Origin: Undaria pinnatifida
Lineage: Eukaryota; Sar; Phaeophyceae; Laminariales; Alariaceae
Assembly (NCBI GenBank): GCA_012845835.1
Contig: JABAKD010000008.1
Coordinates: 2,076,651 to 2,140,650 of the forward strand
Direction: 5' to 3'
Length of the DNA stretch: 64,000 nucleotides
Shown: in pieces, positions 53,901 to 63,647 of the stretch
Numbering within the stretch: the stretch's first letter is position 1
Layout: every line of letters begins with the position of its first letter
Made by a program: the position numbers and the translations under genes
Notes under the pieces: model-generated
Told to the model about the DNA's origin: nothing
Databases searched by the model: none
Seen by the model: only the letters and a program-made list of their open reading frames with translations

Positions 53901-55936
53901 GCGGTGACGGGGTGGCACAGCCGCCGCTGCTATCGCAATTCCCGGGCGCTGACATCCGATCTCGGCCTGTCGGGGTCGGGGCGGGTCCCCCGGGGCGTGG
54001 AGGCGCAGCGGACACGAACCCTTTCCCTCGCGGCCAGCCTCAGCAGCCACAGCTCCCTGGGTTTGTGGTGCGAGGGGAGCACCACGAACAGTCCCCCACC
54101 CTGACCTTCGTCCACAGCGACGATACGATCCGTCGCGCTGGGCCAGCCGTCGCCGCCGCTGCTGCTGCCGGACCAAACGGGCCCTCCCACGGACCTATCG
54201 CACTCCGCAGAACCCACGGCCCTAACGGCCCCCCTCTGCTCGACAACCTGCCGGCCGTTGCTCGCGGCGGCGGTGCTGTTGCCGAGCCGTGGCGGCAGGA
54301 GCAGCTGACAGGAAAAGCGCCCCTCCTCGGCAATATCCCCAACTCCGGCCCCTCCCCCGCCCCCGGCCCCATTAGTCCTGGTGCCTCAGGCAGTGGTAGG
54401 AACGCTCCTTTTCTTCCGACTCCAGAAAGCGAAGTGGCGAAGGCGCTGGGTTTTTCTGGTCGGCCTCGGGAATTGCCTCGTCGTCAAATACCTCCCGAGG
54501 CGAGGAGGGTTGAGGACGGTGGAAGAGGAGGGTACGAGCGCGAGCGAAGCCCTGGTAAGAACGGTGTCGGTGATAAAGGTGGTGGTCGGATTCGCGAGGA
54601 GCGTGGAAGAGACGACAGCGCAGGCAGCGGAGGTCGTGGTAGAAAAGGTAGCGGCGGAGGCTTGAAGGGAGGCTTTATCAAGACTGAACCTGATTCTCGT
54701 CGAGAAGTGAAAAGAGAAGAGGTTAGCAGGGGCAGGGGCGACAACAGGAAGAGACATGCGAGCGAAGGCCGGCCTTTCCGCGAAAGGCCTAGCCTCGGCG
54801 AAGGCGGACCAGGAGAGGGACGCCGGCCGAAACTGAAGCCTCGATCTCTATCTCGATCTAACAGCCTCAGCCGCGGACATTACTCTCCGGACGGTGGCGG
54901 CGGTGGTGGCGGCAGCGGCAGCAGCGGCGGTAGCGGTGGCGGCGGTAGCCGTGCCGCGAGAGGAGGCGGACGCGGCGGCGGAGGCCAACGGAGCGAGCGG
55001 GCACACGGGAGTAGCAGGAGCAGGAGCCTGGTGAGGAGGGCGCCAAGGTACGACAGCGACGGTCAAGGGCGCTATGATTACGACGGGCTCGACAACTACG
55101 ACGGAGGTGGAAAACGTAGGAGAAGTGACGGCGGCGGCGAGGGCGATGACCGCGAAAGGGGCAATGGACGCCGCAACGGCCGCCGCGAGGAAGAACGCGG
55201 TTTTCCGTCGGAAAGAAGCGGCGGTGGCGGTGGTCGGCGCGAAGTCAACGATTGCGACTGGGAGGGTTCTCGCCGTCATCACCGCCAGCGCAGCTTCTCG
55301 CGAGACGGCGAGCTCGAGGGCTTCCGCGGTCCACCGGCTGGTCGCGGTGGCGGCGCTGCTCCCCCTCAAGACCGGAGGTACGACGACCACGCTAAGGCGC
55401 GCCCACGGGGCCGAGAGGACTGGGACGATCTCGCGATCGATAATGAACGGGCCAGACACCCAGCAGGCGGCGGTCGCCAGCCGGGGCAGCCGAAAACCAC
55501 CTTCACCGTTACAGCGCGTCTGGGCAACTTGCAGCCGCCTCCGGTCGCAGACGCGAATTCCGCTGCTGCTCCGGCCCCCACCAGGTTTTCCATCACCATG
55601 CCACCTAACTTGAAGAGGGCTTTGGGACAAAACGCGCCTCGCGTGGGGAGGGCAGAGAACGCGCCTCGAGGAGGCAGGGCGGAAAACGCGCCTCAGGGGG
55701 GGAGGGCAGAGAACGTGCTTCGCGGAGGGAGGGCAGAGAACGTGCTTCGCGGGGGGAGGGAAGAGAACGTGCTTCGCGGAGGGAGGGAAGAGAACGTGCT
55801 TCGCGGGGGGAGAGCGGACGAGAACCGCGGGGGGAGGCGAGGAGAGGGAAGAGTGAGGGGTGGGCGCGCGGAGCATGACGGTGATGGTGATGCCGAGGGC
55901 CGTCCTCGCACTGGTCGGAGCAGACGTAATGAATAG
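46910..55936 (+). CDS. Predicted RNA-binding protein: LOTUS-like, SR-like, RRM, CCCH finger, RGG tail
   Basis: Three exons (46910..47964, 49744..52461, 53528..55936) join in frame, phase 0 at both internal junctions, to a stop at 55936. Counting from the in-frame ATG at 47023 gives about 2022 residues: Thr/Asn/Ala-rich N-terminus; LOTUS/OST-HTH-like segment about 266-345; acidic patch; SR-like basic region with RRGSPP units about 716-791; RRM about 1188-1260; C-X8-C-X5-C-X3-H finger 1307-1326; Arg/Gly/Ser region; RGG decapeptide repeats from about 1917. LOTUS, RRM, CCCH and RGG modules are each known RNA-binding or RNP-granule modules; the combined role in RNA processing or granules is inference. 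Intron 1 cuts the LOTUS-like fold and intron 2 cuts the RRM, so the reconstituted domains independently support the splicing. I do not know a named orthologue. Confidence 0.8.
47965..49743 (+). other. Intron 1 of the RNA-binding gene, repeat filled
   Basis: It runs gtgagt to aaaaaaag, 1779 bp. It holds a TTCGTCGAACTC-family fragment (48.08-48.16 kb), a partial CATGCATAGCC repeat (48.44-48.52 kb), a GATCT-type inverted-repeat element (48.60-48.75 kb), a short TAGTGCC/GGCACTA inverted-repeat region (48.88-49.05 kb) and a GGT microsatellite (49.52-49.60 kb). Confidence 0.65.
48598..48748. mobile_element. MITE-like element, GATCT family, copy 4
   Basis: The left end (cacacatgggactgatcaga) and right end (gtgatctgtccgatgttgtg) are inverted. 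It lies inside intron 1 of the RNA-binding gene, so both genes in the window carry this family. Confidence 0.55.
49744..52461 (+). CDS. Exon B of the RNA-binding gene (SR-like region)
   Basis: It has 906 codons. Its first residues LRSLLTLDGGLPGLFLHGTG complete the LOTUS-like fold begun in exon A. The acceptor is an unusual aaaaaaaag with its pyrimidine tract further upstream (49.64-49.70 kb). Next come an acidic patch (EVDDDDNGTGTDGEE), Arg/Ser/Gly-rich sequence, the RRGSPP array, a Pro/Gly-rich stretch and the first half of the RRM (RLMIKGTHPAVPERRIHALA...). The donor is GAG|gtacgt, phase 0. Confidence 0.85.
50944..51180 (+). repeat. 18-bp coding minisatellite, RRGSPP units
   Basis: About 13 head-to-tail 18-bp units (agtcctcccaggcgtgg plus one variable base) encode RRGSPP repeats. 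Only the base before AGTCC varies (a, t or c in blocks), showing recent homogenisation. Neighbouring diverged SPPRR motifs extend the SR-like region on both sides. Confidence 0.9.
52358..53640 (+). other. RRM domain, split by intron 2
   Basis: Beta1/RNP2-like RLMIKGT, helix 1 PERRIHALASDFG and beta2 VVGKIEVLE end exon B. Beta3/RNP1-like GLVFVHM and helix 2 SLEEAARAVDGLHG begin exon C. The total is about 72 residues, normal for an RRM. RNP1 is divergent (GLVFVHM against K/R-G-F/Y-G/A-F-V-x-F), lacking one aromatic position, so RNA contacts may be atypical. Confidence 0.75.
52462..53527 (+). other. Intron 2 of the RNA-binding gene, with duplicated 3' splice region
   Basis: It runs gtacgt to taacag, 1066 bp, T/C-rich. 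At 53401-53440 there is a near copy of the real acceptor and exon start (acccaacag|GAGCTAGTTTTCG against accctaacag|GGGCTAGTCTTCG). Using it would shift the frame, because the offset is 118 nt. Confidence 0.8.
53528..55936 (+). CDS. Exon C of the RNA-binding gene (RRM end, CCCH finger, RGG tail)
   Basis: The acceptor is ccctaacag. GLVFVHMRSLEEAARAVDGL supplies RRM beta3 and helix 2 and follows exon B in phase 0. The CCCH finger, long Arg/Gly/Asp/Ser-rich disorder and an RGG decapeptide array follow. The stop TAG is at 55934-55936 after SRRNE. A frame-shifting duplicate of the acceptor lies 118 nt upstream (53410). Confidence 0.88.
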   Translation, partial: GLVFVHMRSLEEAARAVDGLHGELLPHVSARPNVPLSASVKSEEVYQSIMAEDGRRQYADSMRKASTWYEKHKSSGYHNPAGEPLSCRFFDLGRGCIFGRNCRFFHDPARDPARGGQPVGGISSRGDGVAQPPLLSQFPGADIRSRPVGVGAGPPGRGGAADTNPFPRGQPQQPQLPGFVVRGEHHEQSPTLTFVHSDDTIRRAGPAVAAAAAAGPNGPSHGPIALRRTHGPNGPPLLDNLPAVARGGGAVAEPWRQEQLTGKAPLLGNIPNSGPSPAPGPISPGASGSGRNAPFLPTPESEVAKALGFSGRPRELPRRQIPPEARRVEDGGRGGYERERSPGKNGVGDKGGGRIREERGRDDSAGSGGRGRKGSGGGLKGGFIKTEPDSRREVKREEVSRGRGDNRKRHASEGRPFRERPSLGEGGPGEGRRPKLKPRSLSRSNSLSRGHYSPDGGGGGGGSGSSGGSGGGGSRAARGGGRGGGGQRSERAHGSSRSRSLVRRAPRYDSDGQGRYDYDGLDNYDGGGKRRRSDGGGEGDDRERGNGRRNGRREEERGFPSERSGGGGGRREVNDCDWEGSRRHHRQRSFSRDGELEGFRGPPAGRGGGAAPPQDRRYDDHAKARPRGREDWDDLAIDNERARHPAGGGRQPGQPKTTFTVTARLGNLQPPPVADANSAAAPAPTRFSITMPPNLKRALGQNAPRVGRAENAPRGGRAENAPQGGRAENVLRGGRAENVLRGGREENVLRGGREENVLRGGRADENRGGRRGEGRVRGGRAEHDGDGDAEGRPRTGRSRRNE
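53786..53845 (+). other. CCCH zinc finger
   Basis: The 20 residues CRFFDLGRGCIFGRNCRFFH show perfect C-X8-C-X5-C-X3-H spacing with aromatic residues and basic positions typical of RNA-binding CCCH fingers (known family: TTP, ZC3H, MBNL-type). There is only one finger. It lies about 45 residues after the RRM. Confidence 0.9.
55617..55860 (+). repeat. 30-bp coding repeats, RGGRAENVL type
   Basis: About seven 30-bp units encode a decapeptide (GGRAENVLRG, with AENAP and EENVL variants) at the C-terminus. RGG boxes are known RNA-binding and arginine-methylation sites. Confidence 0.85.
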
Positions 55937-56350
55937 AACGCAGCTGGTTATGTCGCCCGACACGCGCGAAACCGACATGAGCGAAGTGGAACTTTCAGGG
56001 AAGGCAGGCTCTATGCGTAAGAAGTGTGGATGTGTTTTGTTCGCTTTGTTGTTCGGCAGCAACGCGTGCATGCGCTTGGCTGCAGCGGGCTTGCGCAGTG
56101 AAGAGGTCGACCAGACAAATAACACGCGGCTGGTTGTGGCCCGACACGGCAAGAACGAAGCTGACATGAGCGAGCGAGGCGGATATCAAGGTGTACGGGG
56201 AGACCCGTGGATGTTTTTGTTCACTTTGTTCCCATGAGCGAGGCGGCATTCGAGGAAGCCTGATTATGCGCGGGAGATTTTTCTGTGCATGTGTTGTTGC
56301 AATTTTTTTCTCAGCAGCAACACGCGCTCGTGTGCACCTGGTTGGCTTCG
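55937..56350 (+). repeat. Degenerate duplication just after the stop codon (likely 3' UTR)
   Basis: A roughly 150-170 bp unit (cagctggttatgtcgcccga, ccgacatgagcga, gtggatgtgttttgttcgct) recurs at about 56125-56240 with gcggctggttgtggcccgac, and partly again to 56350. The polyadenylation site was not identified. Confidence 0.6.
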
Positions 56351-58265
56351 GCAGACTTGTAGCACGATGACGAGATCGATCTGAGGGGCTTTTTTTTCTC
56401 TTCTATTTTTTTATCACCGCGACCTGGGCATGGTTTTTGATTGAGGTAAAACTCGTCGCCATCAGCTCGCGCGCGACACAAAGAAATGAGGGACGGGCAA
56501 TCGGGCTGGAGGGAGGGGGGGGGGGGGGGAGGCGAAGCCTGGATTGGATGGGAAATTTCATCGGGAATGTTCTGTTGGAGGTTACTCTCCTCTGGTGAGA
56601 TGGGCGTAACAGCTTGACTGCTACGCGAATCTTATTCGTGGGGCTGTATTGATATCTGCGGTAATTGCCATAACGGAGCGGCGGCGAGGAGAATGGAGGG
56701 GGGCGGAAAGAGGGGGGTTCGAAACCTCAGGCAGAAATAGACCGCCACTGCTCTTCTGGGGAAAGTTCGTCAGCTTATAGTTTTGTTTTTGTTTTGCGTT
56801 GGAACTCCCACTGTGGCATGCTGGAGGCGGGGTAGAGCGGTTCAGGAGCTCTTGATGCTACTGCTGGGGGGGCAGGAGAAGGAGGAAAATTAGGTAAGTT
56901 AGGAGACTGCTCCAGACACCCGAAGACTGCTGGGGGGGGGGAGGTGGGTCTTCGTCATCACTGCTGATACATCTCGGGCGCCTGCGGCCTGGGCGAGCAA
57001 AAGCTTCCCGGAGTTTGAGTGGGAAAAGGGACGGTCGTCGTCATCGCTGCCGATAACTTTCAAGCACCTGCCGGGAAGAAAAAAGTGCGGAGGCTCGAGT
57101 CGAGGGGCCGTCGTCGTTGCTGTTAGTATCGTCGACAGAACGCTGAAAGGAGAGGACATCGATCTACGAAGCATATACCATCTTTGTCATGTACCACTTC
57201 GTTCGACGCAAGGGTGGGTGTCTGCTTGTTTTCTACGGTGGCGATGTTTCACCGCTGGGCGCGAGAGACACCTGATCAATCGGTGACGATCTACGGGTCT
57301 CGAACCCTCCTACTCGTGGAACGGTGAAACCGCTCGGAACTAATAGCTGGTTGTGTTCCGTGGAATGGTTTAGCACACACGCGCGCGGCGCTCTGTGTTG
57401 CCGCTCCTCCCACGGGTGGCACGGCTGGCTGCTGTATCGCCCGCGCGGAACAGACTCCGTTAACCTGACCATTCTAGGAGCACGAAAGGCAGAATAGGAA
57501 AGCAGGAAGACCGAGAAAAAGAAAACAGCAAGAGTTAGTTCGACACATTTTTGACGACTGATCGTCGTAAAAGTTTGAGAAAACGGGAATTCAAGAAGGC
57601 TTGGACTTGCCCCAGCAGCGCTTACCACGTCTGCCACACTCAGGAAAAATGACAGCTGTGTTTCGGGGAGCGCTCCTACCACGTCGTCCGCCAGGAACAA
57701 CGCACGCCGGGAGTTTCGTATGCAAGGCCGGGCCAATGTTTGCGACAGCGGTAGTAGTAGTAGCAGTCATCGTCGCAGAGAGAGGGCGTGAGCAGCAGCA
57801 ACAGGAGAGGGGGAGTCCGTTTTGTTTACCGATTCTCTGTTTTTTTTTTCAAGAGCGGGCGACCACGCGGGTGCCGCCCCTACGAAGAGCTAACCACCAG
57901 ATGGTTGATGGATCAACGAAGCTTTCAACAAACATGTCGCGGCGGTAAGGAGGATAAGGTATGTATGTGTGTGGGGGGTTTTCCTTCACGCGCTCTCTGT
58001 CTTTGCTTTGGGGCGACCACCACGGACACCACCGCGGTGGAAAGGGCATTGCCTTGTCGCTTTTTGTCGGCTGAGGAACGGCGAATTGACGTTGGTTGTC
58101 CTGGGCGGCGCCGGACGGGGCGGGCAAGCGTCAGCGCGTCTTGCCTGTGACCTGTTGTCCGTTGGTTGATGAGCTCTCCTCCTCGACAAGAGGCGGCAGT
58201 GGACGAAGCCGGGCGGGATAGCGCGGGCTGGACTTGGCGATACGGAGACTGCGGTTCAGCTGATT
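56351..58265. other. Downstream intergenic DNA
   Basis: G runs at 56.51-56.53 kb and a weak duplication near 56.95-57.07 kb (cgtcatcactgctgata / cgtcatcgctgccgata). One minus-strand frame at 57.63-57.75 kb ends in a GT donor (ADVVGALPETQLSFFLSVAD V|gtaagc), but no partner exon is visible. Confidence 0.35.
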
Positions 58266-58515
58266 TTTGCGACGGCCTAGATCACGGAGCGGGGCTGGAC
58301 GGGACGGGACGGAATGGAACGGATCGGGTTTGGCGCGACGGCCTGGATCACGGGGCGGGGCCGGGCGGGGCGGGACGTGCTTGGCGCGACGGTGATCGCG
58401 ATTCGACAGTTTTTCGCGGCGGCCTGGATCACGGGGCGAGACGGGACTGAACGGACTTGGCGCGATGATGAACGCAGTTCAACAATTGTTCGCGACGGCC
58501 TGGGTCACCGATATT
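58266..58515 (+). repeat. CTGGATCACGGGGCGG minisatellite
   Basis: Four degenerate units of about 60-80 bp share cgacggcctggatcacgggg and tggcgcgacgg. Its frames (Trp/Asp/Gly-rich) are repeat artefacts. Confidence 0.8.
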
Positions 58516-58654
58516 TGGCTCCAAGCGCCCCTACTGCCTCTGCTTGCGTTGACGCCACGACGGCGTCCGTCCTCGTCGATGCCTAGACTGTTGTGACCTC
58601 AACGGCTAAGCTTGTGCTTTGTTTGCTCAGACGAGGTCGTGATACTGACGGGCA

Positions 58655-58980
58655 GAAGAATTCGACATGTCGATTTCGATATCGACATCGACATCGATTT
58701 CAGTTTCGATTCGATTTCTGTATCACTGTCCATTTCGATATCGGTTTCGTCGATATTGATGGGGTGGACAGCATCTCCAACTACCGCGTCTACTGCTTGT
58801 CATCGCTGTTCTGCTGCACTCACCATGACGAATTGGGACCGTCCGTTCAAGATGGAGGCAAGACACACAACGTACGCCTGAGCGCCGCAGGCTGGGAAGA
58901 ACATGTTGATATTCGATTTTTATCGATAATTCGATCATTTCGATAATTCGAAAATTCAAGACTTTCAAAAATCGATCAGT
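58655..58980 (+). repeat. TCGAT-rich low-complexity patches
   Basis: Patches of TCGATT/ATCGAC words at 58.66-58.76 kb and ATTCGATAATTCG at 58.91-58.98 kb. No gene. Confidence 0.7.
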
Positions 58981-61900
58981 TTGTTGCGCTCGGTGGGGGG
59001 AGGGGAGCGGAGGGGGGCAGGGGGGGTGAAGGGGTTTCATGAGTGATGCGCCATGCCCGCCCTGATTGTTTCACCGGCAATGAATGGCATTCGGCGACGA
59101 CAATGAAGAGAGACGGGAGGGGTCGCTGGGGGGGGGGGGTTGGGGGCGCATTGTCTCACGAAACGCGCAAAGCAAAGTTGACGACGTTGCCCCGAGAAAC
59201 GGACCTGTCTTTTATCTTGCTGTGTTCCTGTAGCATTTTACACCAAGCAACATCTATTTTTTCATTTGTTTTATATGTATGTAAGCCTCGCCAATTCCGC
59301 GGTGGTGGAGGTATATACCAGGTATTTTATGTTTGGTTGATTCGTTGAATCCGAATCCTCCGTCGTTGGAAGCGTGGTGGGTGCTGTGGTTGCTTTCTTT
59401 TGATCGGGCAAGGCGCCTGCCTGCCTGCCTGCCTGCCTAGAACCATTATACACTAGCAAGAAAGCGAAAACTGAAGTGAAGCAGTAAGTAAAGAATGGTG
59501 TTTTCATGCGCAAATATATCGTCAAGTTTAGCGCTCTTGCGTAGATTTTAGATGCTGAGCAATGGTTCGTCTACTACTACTGTAGATGATGCTCCGGTCA
59601 ATGATTCGTGCGCTGAATGAAATAGACAACCAAATGGGTGGTATTTCAAAGAGGAGCAGGCGCAAGGATGGGGTTGTTTGGGGCGTTGCGGACTAGACAC
59701 ACCGGTAGGTAGTCGTAGTCAAGTGTTTCGTTTGCGTGGTGTTTAGGGTTGAGCTCGCATGCCTACTTGGCTTATGGTGCGCAATAAAATGGATGCTCTT
59801 GCGAGTGCCGTTTGTGGGCGGAAAGCGGCGCGAGGGATAGAGCACGGTGGCTTGGGACAGGCGAGAGCAAACAATGCAACCCCTCATTGTCGCGAAAGAT
59901 AAATGTGTTCGTTGTCATCAGATATACGTTATTATGGTTGTGTATGGCGGGGGCGGGAGGGTGGGGCATCTTTCTCAGGGCACTCTTTTGTTTTCTATCT
60001 TCTTTCGCGGAAAGCTGTTGTCATGAACATTTGTGGGTTGCTTTTTCATTAAATGCAGATATCATATTTAGTGGGTTGTTTGTTCGGTCGGCGTACTACC
60101 GTGTACTACGAGACGTGGTGGGTGGAAAATGATGTGGCCCTTTATTTTCCAGCGTTTTTTTACTCCAAACAACCGCACAAGTCTTGAGAGTACGGTGGAA
60201 AAGGAGGGGGTCGAGAATAATTTGATTTTGCAGCGTTTTGCTACATGTACTATCTGGTACATATTACTGTTACTATACGTTTTGGACCGTATCATCATGT
60301 GTATCGTAGCAGCGTTAGCGACGTGGTGAAAATTCCTAAATTCCTCAGTGGTAAGCGTAGCTGGAGCAGTGACGAGAGTAGCAAGCAGTAGTAGTATTAT
60401 AATAGTAAGTGTAGCAGTATTATAATAGCTGATGAGGGAGATAACATAGTACCTGGTAAGTTTTTTACTCGATTCAATTGTGACAAAACCGATGCAATAC
60501 ATCAGCATTACTGTAGTATATGGCATTATCTGCTTACTGCTGCAACAGCTCGGCTGCAATGGAAAATAATGTCCGTGTCACCGAACACGGTAGTGTCTTC
60601 ATCGCTCATTGCAGGCTTACATAATTACTAGTGATTGGGTTTTGACTCATGAACACTTACTATCAACGGGCGATCGGTGTATTACGCAACTTTCAAAGAT
60701 GAGTATCGGCCCTAAAAGTGTCGAACTCATAAAAAACTTGAGAATGTTTTTTATCAAATAATAAGGGCGATGTTTCACTGGTTTCTGGTTGCTGATTCGA
60801 GTTTTGTTCAGTTCGCCCGTTTCATTGAAATATTATTCAGTGGTCACATTGCTTTGTTTTTTGTTTGCGTCGCTGCAGTTGCTGCACAATGTCAGGGAAG
60901 TCCGCTCATGCCACCAATGGCCCTTAAACGTCCTTGGCCGCAAGCATGCTATGACACACAGTCACCACGTTTATACCAGGTATCTATCGTGTGCCAGTAT
61001 GCTCTCGACTGTTTGCCATTTTTTTTATCGAGGCTGAAAGACTGGAGGAGGAGCCCCAGACCAAAACGATTTTGTGTTCCCGTCGAAGCACATCAAAAGC
61101 AACATAAAACTACATGTATTATGTCAGACTGCGGATTTCTTTGTACTTCTTTTATGACTATTAATATTGTTAAGCGTGACCTGAGATAACTACTCGAGTG
61201 CAGCACCTGGTATGTATGTAAATGAAAGGACACTTCCACCGCAACAGCAGCAGGAAAGTTCAGTCCACGGCGGCACCACCATCCCCATCTGATCTCGAGA
61301 ATGGGCAAATCGAGAGTGGGTGGGTTGAGGAGAGATTGCTTGGCGGATTGACCGTCGTGCGACTAAACTACGGGCCGTTCTGCGCAGACGTAACATATTT
61401 GGGCACTTCAATGGGAGAATTTTCGTCTGGGTTTCGGTGCACATCTTCGCTGACGACGGCTAGGGATTCCACCACGGTGAGGAAGATCAGAGTATGTCCG
61501 CGACGAAGACGACGCGTGATTTCACAACCGATGTGGCTTACGAATACTGTATATACCAATTCATTCATTATGTGGTCTTCAAATTCAAATTACCCTCCCC
61601 CTCCCCGCACCCTCCTTCCCCGCCACCCCCACCATCGCCTAGATCTAGCACCACGCGTACCGTAAACTCCTACCAGTATACATTTAAGCTACTTGAAACT
61701 GTTGGAAATCCCCCCCCTCCCCTTAAAACTCCGCCCTCCCCTCACCAGTTTTACGCCTCACAGGATATACATGATGAAATGATGCGTCCCTTCCACAGCC
61801 CTCAGATGTTGTCCCCCTCAAGAACGGGTTTTATAGTTTCCGTGGACAGATTGATTTCCCCCCCCCCCGCCCCCCCCCCCTCATGTTGGTTGGCAACGAC

Positions 61901-61998
61901 GCTGTAAAACATGCCGATCACTGCGTGAGCTATTAATAGACAACCAGGGTACCGTTTTTTTTTTTTTTGGCGATCATTAACAATTATGCACTTTTGTC
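58981..61998. other. Intergenic DNA without supported genes
   Basis: A CCTG run at 59.42-59.44 kb and a TTCGTCGAACTC-family fragment at 60.69-60.75 kb. Frames of 139 (60770-61189) and 147 codons (61222-61665) have no recognised domain. Confidence 0.4.
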
Positions 61999-62690
61999 TT
62001 TTCGCTGAAAGCGCTTCATTTGTTCGATTAACGACTTTCTCGAAATGTTCGTTTTGCTGCTCTGTCAGTCGTTCCAAGCGACATTAACCACTTGGTTTTA
62101 GAGTACTGTCGATCTCTCTCGTATTCTGAGACGAGAGCTGGATTTTTCACACTCAACCACTCTGTCATTCACCACTGTATCTGTGCAGTCTTTCTTTTTC
62201 TCTCTCTGGGTCTCTCTCTTCTCTCCCCGAATCTCATTTTGCAGGTTCAGCGCAATTGCCAGTTTTTTTTTTTTTCTTACTCATCTCTTTTACACTCAAT
62301 CACTATCTGGACGCGCCAGCTAGCGTTGGGTTGCGAAAGCAACTGAGTTGAATCGACACACGACGTGTGCGTATGAAAATACGTGGAAGTGTGGTGAGCT
62401 TAAGCTTTATTTTTCCCCATCCGCCGGAGGTTAAAAAAAAAAAAAAAACTCTTCGTCACTCATCACTGTAGCCGTTCTAACCCTTATACACTTTCTCTTT
62501 TCGCTGAAAACGCTTCTTCATTTGTTCTATTAACGGCTTTCTGGGAATGTTCATTTTGCTGCTCTGTCAGCCGTTCCAGGCGACATTAACTACTTGGTTT
62601 TAGAGGACAGTTGATCTCTCTCGGGCTCTGAGACGAGAGCTGGATTTCACACTCAACCACTCTCTGTCATTCATCAGTGTATCTGTGATT
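61999..62690 (+). repeat. Two about 190-bp direct repeats, 505 bp apart
   Basis: 61999-62187 and 62503-62690 are about 85-90 percent alike by eye: cgctgaaagcgcttc, attttgctgctctgtcag, cttggttttagag, gagacgagagctggattt. The roughly 315-bp spacer is T/C-rich. It could be a terminal-repeat miniature or a local duplication; no TG...CA ends are seen. Confidence 0.75.
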
Positions 62691-62867
62691 ATTGAGTGTG
62701 ATAACCAGCCTTTTATTCACTGGTGAATGAGCGAACACAACACACAATAAAACACCGCACACCCGCAACAACACGATCGACAAAACACAACACAGAAGCT
62801 CACACACACATACAATGCACCGTTTTCACGAATCTTGGGATCGCGTCACTTAGCTCAAAAACGGATT

Positions 62868-63080
62868 TAATAGTTTCCGCGCACAGACTGACTAACATCA
62901 CCCTGTCGACCCTGGTACATGCTACACTGTAGTTCTAAGGGGAGTCGCAGACCTGTATCCTTAATGAGGACACACACTTAGTGATACGCGCGATCGGAGT
63001 ATCACACACAGCTTGCAAAGACGAGCCTCGACAAAATATTCGATGTCACAGCTGGAGTGTATTTCTTGTTTTTATTATAT
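62868..63080. mobile_element. Single arm of the foldback family
   Basis: It matches the right arm of 36254-36940: tttccgcgcacagactgact, catcaccctgt, ccttaatgaggacacaca, gatcggagtatcacacacag, cagctggagtgtattt. Confidence 0.7.
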
Positions 63081-63224
63081 ACCAGGTGCTGCTTTCTCCG
63101 CTAACGACGGCGTGATATTCGACAATGAATTGTGACTCAGGAACCGTTAGTTTTTCTGTAGATGACGACGTGAAATCCCCAGGACAAGGTCTGCGGGTTA
63201 CCCAAACTTGTTCAGTCTGTCTTT

Positions 63225-63647
63225 ATGACTATTAATGTCCGACTGAGCAATCCCAGGAGCTTATCAGGGAAGCCGTTACCAGGCTTGCAGGTGATTGGGG
63301 GGGTTGGCGTAACAGTAAGAATGTCACGAAGCCAGAGAACATATTGGAATTTGAAGATTCGTGGCTTGACTTCAGAGTGGAATAATCATGTCTTAGCTGA
63401 CTTTGAACTAATGAAATCATATGTTCTGCATTCCAATGACCAATATGACGCTATGTTGGTGTTCCTTTTTTGGTTGAATTGGAATTCGGAACATCATGGA
63501 CTAACAAAATGTATGTCTATTGGTCGGGAGACTTTTTACGGTGAAAATTATATTCTTCTGCATTTCAATGCTGAAGATTTGTTGGTGGAATTTGGGAGGC
63601 AGATACCTGATTTTGGACTCTTCGGAATAATTTTGTTTCTTGTCTAG
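63225..63647 (+). CDS. Unrecognised 140-codon frame
   Basis: An ATG-started frame in AT-rich DNA with ordinary amino-acid mix (for example SEWNNHVLADFELMKSYVLH, then a hydrophobic MLVFLFWLNW) and a stop at 63645-63647. An open frame this long is unusual at this base composition. No domain is recognised, and splice or transposon remnants are possible. Confidence 0.18.
   Translation: MTINVRLSNPRSLSGKPLPGLQVIGGVGVTVRMSRSQRTYWNLKIRGLTSEWNNHVLADFELMKSYVLHSNDQYDAMLVFLFWLNWNSEHHGLTKCMSIGRETFYGENYILLHFNAEDLLVEFGRQIPDFGLFGIILFLV

Noticed and set aside
54848-56167. 439-codon minus-strand frame
   Set aside because: Shadow of exon C, which has the RGG/RS composition and an intact zinc finger upstream in frame.
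57626-57752. Minus-strand exon-like frame ending in GT donor
   Set aside because: Plausible residues and donor, but no in-frame ATG, no acceptor and no partner exon could be shown.
60068-60559. 163-codon minus-strand frame
   Set aside because: AT-rich, Ile/Thr/Leu-biased with no domain or codon pattern like the two real genes.
60770-61189. 139-codon frame with a hydrophobic N-terminal part
   Set aside because: A signal-peptide-like stretch alone is weak evidence; it directly follows a dispersed-repeat fragment.
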